Positions 26,759 to 39,396 are shown, numbered from the stretch's first letter. The stretch: DNA of 64,000 nucleotides from Nitrobacter sp051535215 (GCF_051535215.1 NZ_JBPPLY010000004.1:62001-126000); one strand, 5' to 3'. Notes: a model not told the origin generated them from the sequence alone. Program-made: numbers and translations.

Positions 26759-29700
26759 TCCGCTTCGCTTCGCCTGCCTGGCTCGCGCTGTTCGCATTGC
26801 AAGCGGAGAATGACGCCGACCTGCCGGACGGCGTTCATATCCGCATTCAGTCGTCCCCGCTGCTCGGCCTCCCGGTCGCGCCGTGGCTCGTCTGGCAGGT
26901 GCCTGTCAGCACCCGCACCGTGGCAGCACCGCGCGAGCCCAAACGGCTCAAGACCATCCTCCCGGTCGAGCCGCCGGAGTCGGAGCGGGACACGACGCGC
27001 TATGTCGCGGTCGAGGCTGTTCCTCCCAGCGGCGGCAGGACTACAATCTCGCTGCTCGATCCCGACACGGGCGGACTGATTTCGCGACGGTCAAAACAGG
27101 CTGCCATCGTCGGCGGTCCGGTGACGCGTCGGGTGCGTCTTGGCGGCAACGTCGCAGGCGCCCGTCTGAAGATCTATGCGATCTATTCGAAGTCGAGCGA
27201 ACGGACACGCGAAGAGAAGCCCATTGCTACCCTGCCGTTGCCCATTTCCGACGACTGCCGCTGGTACTACGGCGGCATCACCCAGGAAGAAGGTCTGAAG
27301 CGCGTGGCGCGCGGCGCACCGCGTCGATATACGGCGCTCGATCAGCCCGATGGACAGCTCGAATCGCTCACGCCTGAAGACGAAGTTGCCAGGATCGATG
27401 CGCAACGCGCCGAGGTCGACGCCGCGCTGGAGGCAGTGGTTCGTGCTCCCGCCGAGGCACCGTGGGACGTGACGCTCGCTGTCCCCAACCAAGGTAGCTC
27501 GCCGCCGCAAAGCGCCGATGTGCCGCAGCTCGACAGCGTGCTGATGCCGGTATGCGACCCTGGCTTCGCGCGCTATCTCGGCTTCGCGGACAATATCGGC
27601 AAGGCGATCCGCCGCGACATGGCGCAGCCGATGATCGGGCTTGTCGTCTCCGGCGTGTTCGCGGTCGATCCGAAGCGGGTTATTTCCGAAATCCAGTTCG
27701 GTCCATTCAAGCTTGTCACGCGGCTCGAAGACCGGCTGCCGCCGCTCGATGCCGACGAACAGGCGATGATCGAGCGCGTACTCGACCTCACCGGCGCCAG
27801 GGATATCGCGGACGAACTCCGCAACAAGGGTTTCGACATCCGCTGCTTCACGGCGGCCGCCGGCGCGGTGCCCCCGCCCGATCCGCTGCCGGCGCCGGGC
27901 GTTTCACTCGCCGATGCAAAGTGGATCGCGGCGGCGAGCGGCATCAGCACCTCGTTCCGGCAAGGCTTCGCCCTGTCGACCACGCCGTTCGCGCCGCTGC
28001 TGGCGATGGCGCGGGACGACGGCAAGGGCTTCAAGCCGCGGACGCGCTGCATCAAGACCAAGACCGTGCGAAGGCACGTCGTGCTGCTGCGCGGAGAAGA
28101 CAGTGCGGGCAACCAGATTGCATCCGATGCGCCGATCTCCGCTGGCGCAAAGAACCGTTATCGTTTTTGCTCCGGCGATCTGTTCGGCCGCTTCGGCAAG
28201 CCGTCAGACATCGACGTGCCCGATCCCGACCGCCCCGCTCCGCCGCCTCCGGTGCTTCGCGCAATGCCGCTGCGCGCGGCGCTCGACGATCAGGCCCCCG
28301 GCGAGCTATCGCCCGGCTCGCTCGATGTGCGGGTGCCCGTTCCCGACAACAGTTCGATCGGTATCGGTGGCCGCCCGATCGCAACGCTGGAACTCGCTTT
28401 CGCAGACGAGACGCACAAACTTGCCGCAACACCCGGTACAATGATCACGCAGGTGTTCGCGCTGCCCGCGCTGGCTCCACAAAAAAGCGACGCATGGTCT
28501 CTCACCGCGCACTTCATCGACGATAAAGGCAATCCCTCTCCTCAATCTACGCAGACCATCAGTATCACCGACAGCCGGCGTCCGCGCCCGACGCCCGCCG
28601 GTCCCGGCATCATCTGGACCAGCCGTCCGGGCCCGTCGCCAGACGTCGAACTACGCCTGTCATGGCCGGCGGAGCCGGGACAAACCTATCGGGCGTGGAT
28701 CGCCGACCAGCGCGGCCTTGAGCTAGCCGCGGCTCCAACCCGCGCGGCTATTGCGCTCGACGGCTACACGAAGCAACAGCAAGGCCATTTGAACGGTCGC
28801 GCCGACCGTTTCCGGCTCATCACCGACACGCCAATAACCGCCGACGGCGACGGACGCGCGCGCCTTGCAACGACGCTGCCGCGGACGTTGCAGACGGTCG
28901 GATTCCTGCGGATCGTGCCGGAAACCGCTGGGGGCCCCGAAGAGAACTCAAACGTCTGCGGCCTCGTGCAGGCGGACTTCGACGCCTGCGGTCTTGTACC
29001 GGTTGCCGTGCCGAACGATCAGCGCCCGGCGATCCCGCGCCTCACCCTCGCCTTGAATACCGACGGCAAGCCAGAACTGACGGTAGAGGCGGTGGGGTTC
29101 GACCTGAATGCGATTGAGGCGGCAGAGCCCGGTTTGTTCGCGCAACCGCCAACCGCGGCGAACCCGCCTCACTATCGTCTGCGCCGGGCCAGCGGCACGG
29201 TCAACGATCCGCTCTACGCGCGCATGATCGGCGGCATCCGCCCTCTTTCGCTCGATCGCAGCGGCGGTACGCCCCGCTTCGCAGCGACGTTCGTGGATAC
29301 GTCCGGGTTGCTTCCGTTCGTACGTTATACCTGGTGGGCAGAGGTCCGCCTGCCTGCGGAGCGGCGTCTCCCTCGCGGCGCGACGGTGCTTCCGCCGCCG
29401 GGGGCGATTACGGCGGAGAACACCGCGCAGATCGAGGATGCGCCCGCAGCGTTCAGTCTTCTGTCAGCCCCGGTTACCGTGGTGAACGCACCGCTGGGCG
29501 CGCCGGACGCGCTCGACGCCGCTTCGATCACCGCCACCATCACTGCTGCGAGCGGCGGATTTGCGCTTCAAGTCCTTATTGCCGACGTACCCGTTTCTCA
29601 TCCGCAAGCAGTCGGTCCCTACCGTATCCGGATATGGGCGGAGCAGGATGGCGCATCGCCCGTCCTGCTTGCGGATGGGATACCGACCGTCAATCCGTTC

Positions 29701-29808
29701 CAGTGGACCGGTGCGATTGCATCGAACGGGACCACGAACGTCTATGTCGCCCTCGTCGATCCGCTCGGCCGCGAAAGCCCGACTACGGTCAAGGAGGTCG
29801 TGTCATAA
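26755..29808 (+). CDS. Large protein with Ig/FnIII-like segments (gene B of the two-gene cassette)
   Basis: Unrecognised protein of 1,017 residues. The ATG lies inside the last codons of gene A (ATGA overlap), so the pair is translationally coupled. There is no signal peptide; the N-terminus has LPDGVHIRIQSSPLLGLPVAPW, split in the middle by a Pro step, which reads as the start of a beta domain. A Pro-rich joint (about 487-500, PDRPAPPPPVLRA) separates the N-terminal half from a C-terminal half with repeated strand patterns of Ig/FnIII type, e.g. DVELRLSWPAEPGQTYRAW (about 623) and GPYRIRIWAEQDG with VYVALVDPLGRESP at the C-terminus. No catalytic motif was found. It ends 27 bp before the convergent malQ gene. 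Confidence 0.75.
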   Translation: MIRFASPAWLALFALQAENDADLPDGVHIRIQSSPLLGLPVAPWLVWQVPVSTRTVAAPREPKRLKTILPVEPPESERDTTRYVAVEAVPPSGGRTTISLLDPDTGGLISRRSKQAAIVGGPVTRRVRLGGNVAGARLKIYAIYSKSSERTREEKPIATLPLPISDDCRWYYGGITQEEGLKRVARGAPRRYTALDQPDGQLESLTPEDEVARIDAQRAEVDAALEAVVRAPAEAPWDVTLAVPNQGSSPPQSADVPQLDSVLMPVCDPGFARYLGFADNIGKAIRRDMAQPMIGLVVSGVFAVDPKRVISEIQFGPFKLVTRLEDRLPPLDADEQAMIERVLDLTGARDIADELRNKGFDIRCFTAAAGAVPPPDPLPAPGVSLADAKWIAAASGISTSFRQGFALSTTPFAPLLAMARDDGKGFKPRTRCIKTKTVRRHVVLLRGEDSAGNQIASDAPISAGAKNRYRFCSGDLFGRFGKPSDIDVPDPDRPAPPPPVLRAMPLRAALDDQAPGELSPGSLDVRVPVPDNSSIGIGGRPIATLELAFADETHKLAATPGTMITQVFALPALAPQKSDAWSLTAHFIDDKGNPSPQSTQTISITDSRRPRPTPAGPGIIWTSRPGPSPDVELRLSWPAEPGQTYRAWIADQRGLELAAAPTRAAIALDGYTKQQQGHLNGRADRFRLITDTPITADGDGRARLATTLPRTLQTVGFLRIVPETAGGPEENSNVCGLVQADFDACGLVPVAVPNDQRPAIPRLTLALNTDGKPELTVEAVGFDLNAIEAAEPGLFAQPPTAANPPHYRLRRASGTVNDPLYARMIGGIRPLSLDRSGGTPRFAATFVDTSGLLPFVRYTWWAEVRLPAERRLPRGATVLPPPGAITAENTAQIEDAPAAFSLLSAPVTVVNAPLGAPDALDAASITATITAASGGFALQVLIADVPVSHPQAVGPYRIRIWAEQDGASPVLLADGIPTVNPFQWTGAIASNGTTNVYVALVDPLGRESPTTVKEVVS

Positions 29809-29835
29809 TATCATATCGCTGCGGCGCGAGACATT

Positions 29836-31803
29836 TCACCGATCGCGGAGCGCGTGCCGAAGCGCGGCGAGATCGATCCAATGGCCGATATCCTTCAATT
29901 CAACCGGCAGCCGCCGGCGCCAATTAGGGTGCTCATTCACCGTGCCCGGAATGTTCGGTTGATCGCTCACTCCGATCAGATCATCGAGCGCGATCGCAAG
30001 TATGCGCGAGGGCGTGCGCGCGAGAAATTCAACGGCTCCGAAAAAGCTTTTCGGCGCGATATATTCTTCGCCAAGCTTCCATTCGAACGCGCGGCGGGCG
30101 TGCGTCCGCATCTCGTCGGTCTCACCTGGATCGAAACCGAGTCCTCGCTTCAGCTTGAGATCGGAATGCGATTGCCAGCCTGCGAATGAGGCAAGGTCAT
30201 GCGTGTTGAAGGTCACAAGCGCGTTCGCGGCATAACTGGACGACCCGAAAAACGCGCCGTCATGGCCACGCTCGAACATCATCACCTTGTACGACCACAC
30301 ACCCCATGTCGCGAGGACATCACGAAAGCCATCCGGCACCGTTCCCAGATCCTCGCCGATCACAACGCAGCGCTGGGCGACGCTCTCCTGCGCGATGACG
30401 CCGAGCAGCGCCTGCAGCGGCATTTCCACATAGACGCCGTCCCGCGGCGATGTTCCCGACGGTATCAGATAAAGCCGGTTGAGACCGAGGACATGATCCA
30501 GCCGTATCGCTCCCGCGTAGCGCATCGATGCGCGCAGCATCTCTCGAAACGGTTCGAAGCCGCTGGCCTCGAGTCCGGCCGCGTTGAACCCCGCCAGCCC
30601 CCAATCCTGCCCGGCCGTATTGAGTTGATCTGGCGGCGCACCCACCGAAAGCGCGCGCGAGATGGCAACCTGCTCGTTCCAGGCATCGAACCCACCGGCC
30701 TGCACGCCGACGGCGACATCAAGATAAAGCCCGATCGCCATTCCGCGTTTGGCAGCAATATCCGCGCATGACTGCAACTGGGTGGCCGCGCACCACTGCA
30801 CGAACTCCACGAATTCGATCTCGGTACGCTGTGGACCATTTCGGAAGGCTTGAATTCTGGCATCATCGGGGCGCCGCCATTCCTCCGGCCATTGCCACCA
30901 CGGCAGCAAGCCGAATTGCCGTCGCAGCACCTCGAAACATGCAAAGCGCTGCAGCAATTCGCCGCGCTCCCGCCTGAACAACTCGAATGCAACGAGAGCG
31001 GCCGCACGTGCAGTATTGGCCGTATCTGTAGTCTGGAAGATCCCGAACGTGTGCCGAAGCGCCGCCAGTTTCAATTCCGCAACAGCCGCGTAGTCGATCA
31101 GGTCGCCGGAGCGGGCACGATCGAGCTGTTCGCGATGTCGTTTCAGCCACGAACCCGGAAAATCCGGCAGACTCTCGGGATCGATATAAAGCGGATTGAG
31201 AAACAGTCGGCTGTTTGGCGCATAGGGACTGCATTCGAGCGGCCGGTCATCGAACAGCGCATGAAGCGGATTGAGTCCTATTCCGGCGCAGCCCCAACCA
31301 GCAGTCAATTCGATCAGCGCGGCGAGGTCCGTGAAATCGCCGATTCCCCAATTGCGCGACGAAGACAGCCCGTAGAGTTGAACTGACAGAACCCAGGCTT
31401 TGTCAAACGAAGATCCTTGATAGGCTCTCTCCGGCGTCACCAGCAGCGGAATCGAATCGATCGTATCTCCGTGCTCGTTCTCGATTTTCAACCGATAGGT
31501 TCCGATGGGAATCGCCGGCGGCAAATCGATCGCCCCGCCGTCCACGCCCCCTCGCGCGAGCACCTGATTAAGTTCAACGAGCCGCCAGCCCAATCCATTC
31601 GCTTCAGCGTCCAGCGACACCCGCCGACTGCCGGCGTCGGCGACAATAACTACGGGTTGTTTCAGGAACGGGTGTCGCGAAGGAGGCGGCAGACCATCAA
31701 TAACGGCGCGCAGGCGCTCGCCGCTTACCACATGGCGGTGACCCTGCCCGTCGACAAATTCCAGATCGATGCCATGGTCGCGCGCTTTTGAATAAACGTC
31801 CAT
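29836..31803 (-). CDS. malQ: 4-alpha-glucanotransferase (amylomaltase, GH77)
   Basis: Transfers maltodextrin chains between glucan acceptors, releasing glucose; cytoplasmic. The 655-residue protein has an N-terminal beta extension (1-135) and a GH77 barrel. Landmarks are SSRNWGIGDFTDLAALIE, CSPYAPNSRLFLNPLYID, the nucleophile Asp436 in AIRLDHVLGLNRLYLIPSG, the acid/base Glu in VVIGEDLGTVPDGF, and TFNTHDLASFAGW. The ATG at 31803 is preceded by GAGG. It is transcribed away from glgE, with which it shares a 178-bp divergent promoter region, and it belongs functionally to the glucan/trehalose cluster. Confidence 0.93.
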   Translation of the reverse strand: MDVYSKARDHGIDLEFVDGQGHRHVVSGERLRAVIDGLPPPSRHPFLKQPVVIVADAGSRRVSLDAEANGLGWRLVELNQVLARGGVDGGAIDLPPAIPIGTYRLKIENEHGDTIDSIPLLVTPERAYQGSSFDKAWVLSVQLYGLSSSRNWGIGDFTDLAALIELTAGWGCAGIGLNPLHALFDDRPLECSPYAPNSRLFLNPLYIDPESLPDFPGSWLKRHREQLDRARSGDLIDYAAVAELKLAALRHTFGIFQTTDTANTARAAALVAFELFRRERGELLQRFACFEVLRRQFGLLPWWQWPEEWRRPDDARIQAFRNGPQRTEIEFVEFVQWCAATQLQSCADIAAKRGMAIGLYLDVAVGVQAGGFDAWNEQVAISRALSVGAPPDQLNTAGQDWGLAGFNAAGLEASGFEPFREMLRASMRYAGAIRLDHVLGLNRLYLIPSGTSPRDGVYVEMPLQALLGVIAQESVAQRCVVIGEDLGTVPDGFRDVLATWGVWSYKVMMFERGHDGAFFGSSSYAANALVTFNTHDLASFAGWQSHSDLKLKRGLGFDPGETDEMRTHARRAFEWKLGEEYIAPKSFFGAVEFLARTPSRILAIALDDLIGVSDQPNIPGTVNEHPNWRRRLPVELKDIGHWIDLAALRHALRDR

Positions 31804-31981
31804 TCCCCAGCCTCAAGCTGCAGGCCCACCATCCGAGATTTCGACTATCCGGGATTTTGTCGGAAACGACGTCACGGAAGAAGTTAACACGATAGCTCAA
31901 TCACGGTTCCGCCGGGAACTTTGCGGCACTGCACGGGTTAATGCGCGGGTCCTTCATTCACTAGCAGGTCGGCAGCGCGTG

Positions 31982-33955
31982 ATGTCCGTATCAACGCAAA
32001 AAAACATGCCGTTACGGGTAGGCGTGCGCGGCGCAGCCACAGGCAGTTTCCACATCGAGGACGTATATCCCTGCATTGACGGCGGCCGATTTCCGGTCAA
32101 GCGCCTTGCAGGCGACGTTGTCGACGTCTGGGCAGATATTTTCAGAAGCGGTCACGACATCATCGCCGCGCAGTTGATCTGGCGGCGCGAGACGGATCGG
32201 GACTGGCGGAAGTCGCCGATAACGCTGCACGACAACGATCGCTGGTTCGGCAGTTTCACGCCTCGCGATCCCGGCCGCTACGTCTATGCCATCGAGGCCT
32301 GGACCGATGAATTCGCCACATGGAAGCATAGTTTCGAGCTGAAGCAACAGGCCGGCCAGGATGTCTCCCTCGATGCGCTGGAGGGAGCCACGCTTTTGAC
32401 ACGCGCGCAGTACGGCGGCGAAGAAGCTACCACGGTCATCGTCCGCCAATGCGAGGACTATCTGAAAAGCGGCAATCCCGCGTGCCTGCTTGTGCCGGAA
32501 CTGGTGAGTGCCATGGCCGAGAGTCTCGAACGCGGCGACCTCACGCGGTCCCAGCTTTACCCGTTAACGATCGACCGCGACCTGGCCGTAGCGGGAGCGT
32601 GGTACGAGATGGTGCCCCGCAGCCAGAGCCCCGTGCCCGGCCGGCACGGCACCTTTCGCGACTGCATCGCGCGTCTGCCCGATATCGCCGAAATGGGATT
32701 CGACGTTCTCTACTTTACGCCGATTCATCCGATCGGCAGAACCAATCGCAAAGGCCGCAACAATGCGCTGACCGCCGCCGAAGGTGACCCCGGCAGCCCC
32801 TACGCCATCGGCGGACGCGAGGGTGGGCACGATGCGATCCACCCCGAACTCGGCACCTTTGACGACTTCCGTGATCTGATCGCCGCCTGCAAGACTCATG
32901 GAATGGAGGTCGCGCTCGACATCGCGGTGCAGTGTTCGCCCGATCATCCCTGGCTGACTCAGCACCCCGACTGGTTCAAGCGGCGCCCCGACGGCACGAT
33001 GCGTTATGCGGAAAATCCTCCAAAGAAATATGAAGACATCGTCAATCCTGATTTCAGTTGCGACGATGCCGGCTCGCTGTGGAACGCGCTGCGCGACGTT
33101 ATACTGTTCTGGGTGAACCAGGGCGTGCGCATCTTCCGCATCGACAATCCGCACACCAAGCCGTTCAATTTCTGGGAATGGCTGATCCGCGAGGTCCAGA
33201 CGAAAGATCCGGGCATCATCTTCCTCGCCGAGGCGTTCACGCGGCCGAAGGTCATGAAAGGCCTGGCGAAGCTCGGATTCACGCAATCGTATACCTACTT
33301 CACCTGGCGTACGCGGAAGTGGGAAATCGAGTCCTATCTCAACGAACTGACAGGGTATCCGGAACGCGACTACTACCGACCGAATTTTTTCGTCAACACG
33401 CCGGACATCCTCCCCTACCACCTGCAAAGCGGCGAAGCCTGGATGTTCAAGTCGCGCGTGGCGCTCGCGGCAACGCTGTCGAGTAACTATGGAATCTACA
33501 ACGGTTTCGAGCTTCTAGAGCACGAACCCATTCCCGGTCGCGAGGAGTATTTCAACTCGGAAAAATACGAGATCAAGGTCCGCGACTGGAATGCACCCGG
33601 CAACATCAAGTCTTATATCGCCGCGCTCAATCACGCGCGTCGCGAGAATCCCGCGCTTTTGCAAACGCGCGATCTGAGATTCCTCCCGGTCGACAGCGAC
33701 CAGATCGTCGCCTTCGTCAAGCAAACGACGGACGCCGGCAATGTTATCGTGGGCGCGATCGCGCTGTCGCGCGATGCTTCCGAATTTTGGCTTCCGCTCG
33801 ATTCTATCCGTGTCCGGGTCGCTAGCGACCTGTCGCCTCCGGTTGCATTGGAAAACATCATGACCGGAGAGCGGCACGCCATCGAGTGGGGCGGTGTGCG
33901 TTTGAGGATTGATCCGCTCCGCGATCCCGCGCTCCTGTTTCGTTGTCTGGCGTGA
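31982..33955 (+). CDS. glgE: Alpha-1,4-glucan:maltose-1-phosphate maltosyltransferase
   Basis: GH13_3 enzyme that adds maltosyl units from maltose-1-phosphate to alpha-1,4-glucan, the polymerising step of the GlgE pathway. The 657-residue protein has an N-terminal beta domain (PVKRLAGDVVDVWADIF) and the barrel. The nucleophile is Asp388 in FRIDNPHTKPFNFWEW and the acid/base is Glu417 in FLAEAFTRPKVM; their spacing of 29 equals that of the Streptomyces enzyme (D394/E423). YFTPIHPIGRTNRKGRNN is another GlgE signature. I start at the ATG at 31982; the GTG at 31979 is adjacent. The treS fusion gene begins 8 bp after the stop. Confidence 0.95.
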   Translation: MSVSTQKNMPLRVGVRGAATGSFHIEDVYPCIDGGRFPVKRLAGDVVDVWADIFRSGHDIIAAQLIWRRETDRDWRKSPITLHDNDRWFGSFTPRDPGRYVYAIEAWTDEFATWKHSFELKQQAGQDVSLDALEGATLLTRAQYGGEEATTVIVRQCEDYLKSGNPACLLVPELVSAMAESLERGDLTRSQLYPLTIDRDLAVAGAWYEMVPRSQSPVPGRHGTFRDCIARLPDIAEMGFDVLYFTPIHPIGRTNRKGRNNALTAAEGDPGSPYAIGGREGGHDAIHPELGTFDDFRDLIAACKTHGMEVALDIAVQCSPDHPWLTQHPDWFKRRPDGTMRYAENPPKKYEDIVNPDFSCDDAGSLWNALRDVILFWVNQGVRIFRIDNPHTKPFNFWEWLIREVQTKDPGIIFLAEAFTRPKVMKGLAKLGFTQSYTYFTWRTRKWEIESYLNELTGYPERDYYRPNFFVNTPDILPYHLQSGEAWMFKSRVALAATLSSNYGIYNGFELLEHEPIPGREEYFNSEKYEIKVRDWNAPGNIKSYIAALNHARRENPALLQTRDLRFLPVDSDQIVAFVKQTTDAGNVIVGAIALSRDASEFWLPLDSIRVRVASDLSPPVALENIMTGERHAIEWGGVRLRIDPLRDPALLFRCLA

Positions 33956-33963
33956 GGCGCGTC

Positions 33964-36900
33964 ATGAACGACATGACCCAAATCCGTGCCGACAGATACG
34001 TCCACACCAACGATCTCTGGTATAAGGACGCCATCATCTATCAGCTTCACGTCAAGGCCTTCGCCGACAGCAACAACGATGGCATCGGCGATTTCGTCGG
34101 CCTGACGAGCAAACTCGATTACCTTCAGGAATTGGGCGTCACCACGCTTTGGCTTCTGCCGTTCTATCCGTCTCCGGGGCGCGACGATGGATATGACATT
34201 GCCGATTACGGTTCAGTCAATCCGGACTTCGGCACGATGAAGGACTTTCGGCGCTTTATCTCCGAGGCGAAGCGTCGCGGACTTCGCGTGATCACCGAAC
34301 TCGTCATCAACCACACCTCTGATCAACACAGCTGGTTCAAGCGCGCGCAGCGCAGTCCGCCCGGATCGAGCGCGCGCAACTGGTATGTCTGGAGCGATAC
34401 CGACAAGAAGTACCAAGGCACGCGGATCATTTTCACCGACACGGAGAAGTCGAACTGGGCATGGGATGCCGAGGCCAACGCCTATTACTGGCACCGCTTC
34501 TTCACGCACCAGCCGGATCTCAATTTCGACAACCCGCGCGTGGTCAGGGCCGTCGTTCAGGTCATGAAGCGATGGCTCGACGCAGGCGTCGATGGATTCC
34601 GGCTAGATGCCATCCCGTATCTGTGCGAACGCGACGGCACCAACAACGAGAACCTTCCCGAAACGCACGCGGTGATCAAGCACATTCGCGCCGAGCTCGA
34701 TTCCTACGCCAAGGGCAAGGTGCTCCTCGCCGAGGCCAATCAATGGCCGGAGGATGTCCAGTCTTATTTCGGCGATGGTGACGAGTGTCACATGGCCTAT
34801 CATTTCCCGCTGATGCCGCGCATTTATATGGCGATCGCACAGGAGGACCGCTTTCCGATCACCGACATCCTGCGGCAGACACCAGATATTCCCGCAAATT
34901 GCCAATGGGCGATGTTCCTGCGCAACCATGACGAGCTGACGCTCGAAATGGTCACGGATATCGAGCGCGACTACCTCTGGTCCACCTACGCCGCCGATCC
35001 ACGCGCGCGCATCAATCTCGGCATTCGCCGCCGCCTGGCGCCCCTGATGGACAATGACCGGCGCAAGATCGAGTTGATGAACTCGTTGCTGATGTCGCTT
35101 CCAGGTACTCCCATCATCTACTACGGCGACGAAATCGGAATGGGCGACAATATCTATCTTGGTGATCGCAACGGCGTCCGCACTCCGATGCAATGGACGC
35201 CGGATCGTAACGGCGGATTTTCGCGTTGCGATCCCGCGCGCCTGTACGCGCCCCAGGTCATGGATGCCGTCTACGGCTATGAGTCCGTCAATGTCGAGGC
35301 TCAGTCACGAAGCCTTTCATCGCTGTTGAACTGGATGAAGAAGCTGATTTCGGTTCGCAAATCCAGCCATGGGTTCGGCCGCGGCACCATGTCCTTCGTG
35401 CGTTCCTCCAATCGCAGCGTGCTCGCTTACGTGCGGCAGCATGGCGACGAGGTTCTGCTCTGCGTCGCCAACCTGTCACGATCGGCACAAGCCTCCGAAC
35501 TCGACCTGTCGCACTGGAAGGGCCGCTCGCCGGTCGAAATGCTGGGGCGAACGACATTTCCCGATATCGGCGAGCTGGCCTATCTCATCACGCTTGCCCC
35601 TTATGGATTCTACTGGTTCCAACTGACTGAAAAGCCACCCTCGCCGAATGTCGCCACGGTGATTGTGCCGGATTATGAGACCCTCGTGGTTCCGCTGGGC
35701 TCGACCTGGATGTCGCTGGCGCGGACCCGCTCGATTTTTGAGCGCGACGTTCTGCCTTCGCATCTCGCCCGCGCTCGCTGGTTTCCGGAGCGATCGGCCG
35801 GCGCCATCACCGCGCGCGTTCCGGCGGCGGTGCCTCTCATGGAAGATCAGGTTTCCCGGCCATGGCTGATGATCTTCGACGTTACCCATCGCGGCCAGTC
35901 GGGACGATACGCGATGCCGATCCGGATCCGATGGGACCGGCTCGATCGTCGCAATTTCGATCCCCGAAACATCGCCGCGGTGCGGCAGGGATCGCGCGAA
36001 GGAACGCTGATCGACACCGCTCATGAGAGCGACTTGATCGCTGGCATCATCGACTGCCTGCGCCAACAGGCAAGGTTCGAGGAAGGCGAATTGCGGCTTG
36101 TCTACCGCCCCACGGAGCGGCTCGCCTCGATTGCAGAGGAGCCGATCTCCAACGTGCGCGCGGTGCAGACCGAACAGTCGAACAGCACCGCACTGGTGGA
36201 CGACAAGTTTGTCGTCAAGATCTATCGCAAACTGGAAAACGGCATCAATCCGGAAGTGGAAGTGGGCCGCTTCCTGACCGACGTCGCCGGGTTCGCGAAT
36301 ACGCCGGCCCTGCTCGGCAGCGTCGAGTTGACGGGACCCGATGTTCAGGCTGCCGTCGCCATCGTTCATGCCTTTGTCGGCAATCAGGGCGACGCATGGA
36401 CCGTCAGCAGCGCCGCGCTGGATCGCTTTGTCGACGAGCAGCGGCTGGTCGGGGCGAGCGATTCGGCTCCGGCGCTGGAGGAAAAGGCGGCATACCAGCC
36501 CTACATGATGCAAACCGGCAAGCGGGTCGCCGAAATGCACGTCGCGCTGGCCGGCCACGAAGACATCGCGGATTTCCGGCCTGAACCCCTGACTGCTTCG
36601 GGCGTCGCGCACCTTATCGATCGGCTGATGGCCCGCGCCGAGAAAACATTCGACCGCCTCGCCCAAGCGAAGCTTTCCGAGTCGGATCAACGTCTTGCCG
36701 GCCAACTCCTGGACATCCGCCGGTCGCTGCATGACCAGCTCACGGAACTGCTCCCGCCTTCGATTCAGATGTACAACATCCGGCACCACGGCGATTTTCA
36801 TCTCGGGCAGATTCTCGTCGTCCGCGACGATATCTTCATCATCGACTTCGAAGGCGAGCCCCGCCGAGGTCTTCTCGAGCGTCGAATGAAGGCGCCGGCA

Positions 36901-37230
36901 GCCCGCGACGTCGCCGGGTTGATCAGGTCAATCGACTATTCCGTGACTTCGGCACAAGAGCGCGCCCTCAAGACGGGAACGGACGACGACGGCCGGCTGG
37001 CCGCAGCTTTGTCGGCATGGCGCGATGAGGCGACGCAAACCTTCCTGATCGCCTACCGCGAAGCGATGTCCGATTCCCGGCTATGGCCGCAGGATAACGA
37101 CCAAGCCGACAGCACGCTGCGGTTCTTCCTGCTCGAGAAGGCTTTCTATGAAATCGATTACGAACTCGCGCATCGTCCCGACTGGCTTCGGGTTGCCTTG
37201 AGCGGCGCGCTGCGCGTGCTGCGCAAATAG
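33964..37230 (+). CDS. treS: Trehalose synthase fused to maltokinase (TreS-Pep2)
   Basis: Bifunctional protein of 1,088 residues. Residues 1-550 are GH13 trehalose synthase, interconverting trehalose and maltose: GVTTLWLLPFYPSPGRDDGYD, nucleophile Asp215 in DGFRLDAIPYLCERDGTNN, acid/base Glu257 in LAEANQWPED and FLRNHDELTLEMV. The 42-residue D-E spacing equals that of mycobacterial TreS. Residues about 560-1088 are a maltokinase (phosphotransferase fold) with HHGDFHLGQ (Asp944) and IIDFEGEPRR. The fusion channels trehalose to maltose-1-phosphate, the GlgE substrate encoded just upstream. The ATG at 33964 has GAGG upstream; a TTG at 33943 would overlap glgE. glgB starts 15 bp later. Confidence 0.95.
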   Translation: MNDMTQIRADRYVHTNDLWYKDAIIYQLHVKAFADSNNDGIGDFVGLTSKLDYLQELGVTTLWLLPFYPSPGRDDGYDIADYGSVNPDFGTMKDFRRFISEAKRRGLRVITELVINHTSDQHSWFKRAQRSPPGSSARNWYVWSDTDKKYQGTRIIFTDTEKSNWAWDAEANAYYWHRFFTHQPDLNFDNPRVVRAVVQVMKRWLDAGVDGFRLDAIPYLCERDGTNNENLPETHAVIKHIRAELDSYAKGKVLLAEANQWPEDVQSYFGDGDECHMAYHFPLMPRIYMAIAQEDRFPITDILRQTPDIPANCQWAMFLRNHDELTLEMVTDIERDYLWSTYAADPRARINLGIRRRLAPLMDNDRRKIELMNSLLMSLPGTPIIYYGDEIGMGDNIYLGDRNGVRTPMQWTPDRNGGFSRCDPARLYAPQVMDAVYGYESVNVEAQSRSLSSLLNWMKKLISVRKSSHGFGRGTMSFVRSSNRSVLAYVRQHGDEVLLCVANLSRSAQASELDLSHWKGRSPVEMLGRTTFPDIGELAYLITLAPYGFYWFQLTEKPPSPNVATVIVPDYETLVVPLGSTWMSLARTRSIFERDVLPSHLARARWFPERSAGAITARVPAAVPLMEDQVSRPWLMIFDVTHRGQSGRYAMPIRIRWDRLDRRNFDPRNIAAVRQGSREGTLIDTAHESDLIAGIIDCLRQQARFEEGELRLVYRPTERLASIAEEPISNVRAVQTEQSNSTALVDDKFVVKIYRKLENGINPEVEVGRFLTDVAGFANTPALLGSVELTGPDVQAAVAIVHAFVGNQGDAWTVSSAALDRFVDEQRLVGASDSAPALEEKAAYQPYMMQTGKRVAEMHVALAGHEDIADFRPEPLTASGVAHLIDRLMARAEKTFDRLAQAKLSESDQRLAGQLLDIRRSLHDQLTELLPPSIQMYNIRHHGDFHLGQILVVRDDIFIIDFEGEPRRGLLERRMKAPAARDVAGLIRSIDYSVTSAQERALKTGTDDDGRLAAALSAWRDEATQTFLIAYREAMSDSRLWPQDNDQADSTLRFFLLEKAFYEIDYELAHRPDWLRVALSGALRVLRK

Positions 37231-37245
37231 GAAGCGAGATCGCGC

Positions 37246-39392
<2,147 letters not shown>

Positions 39393-39396
<4 letters not shown>

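Noticed and set aside
35476..36801. 441-codon open frame antisense to the treS fusion
   Set aside because: The sense strand has unmistakable TreS and maltokinase motifs with catalytic residues; the antisense frame has none.
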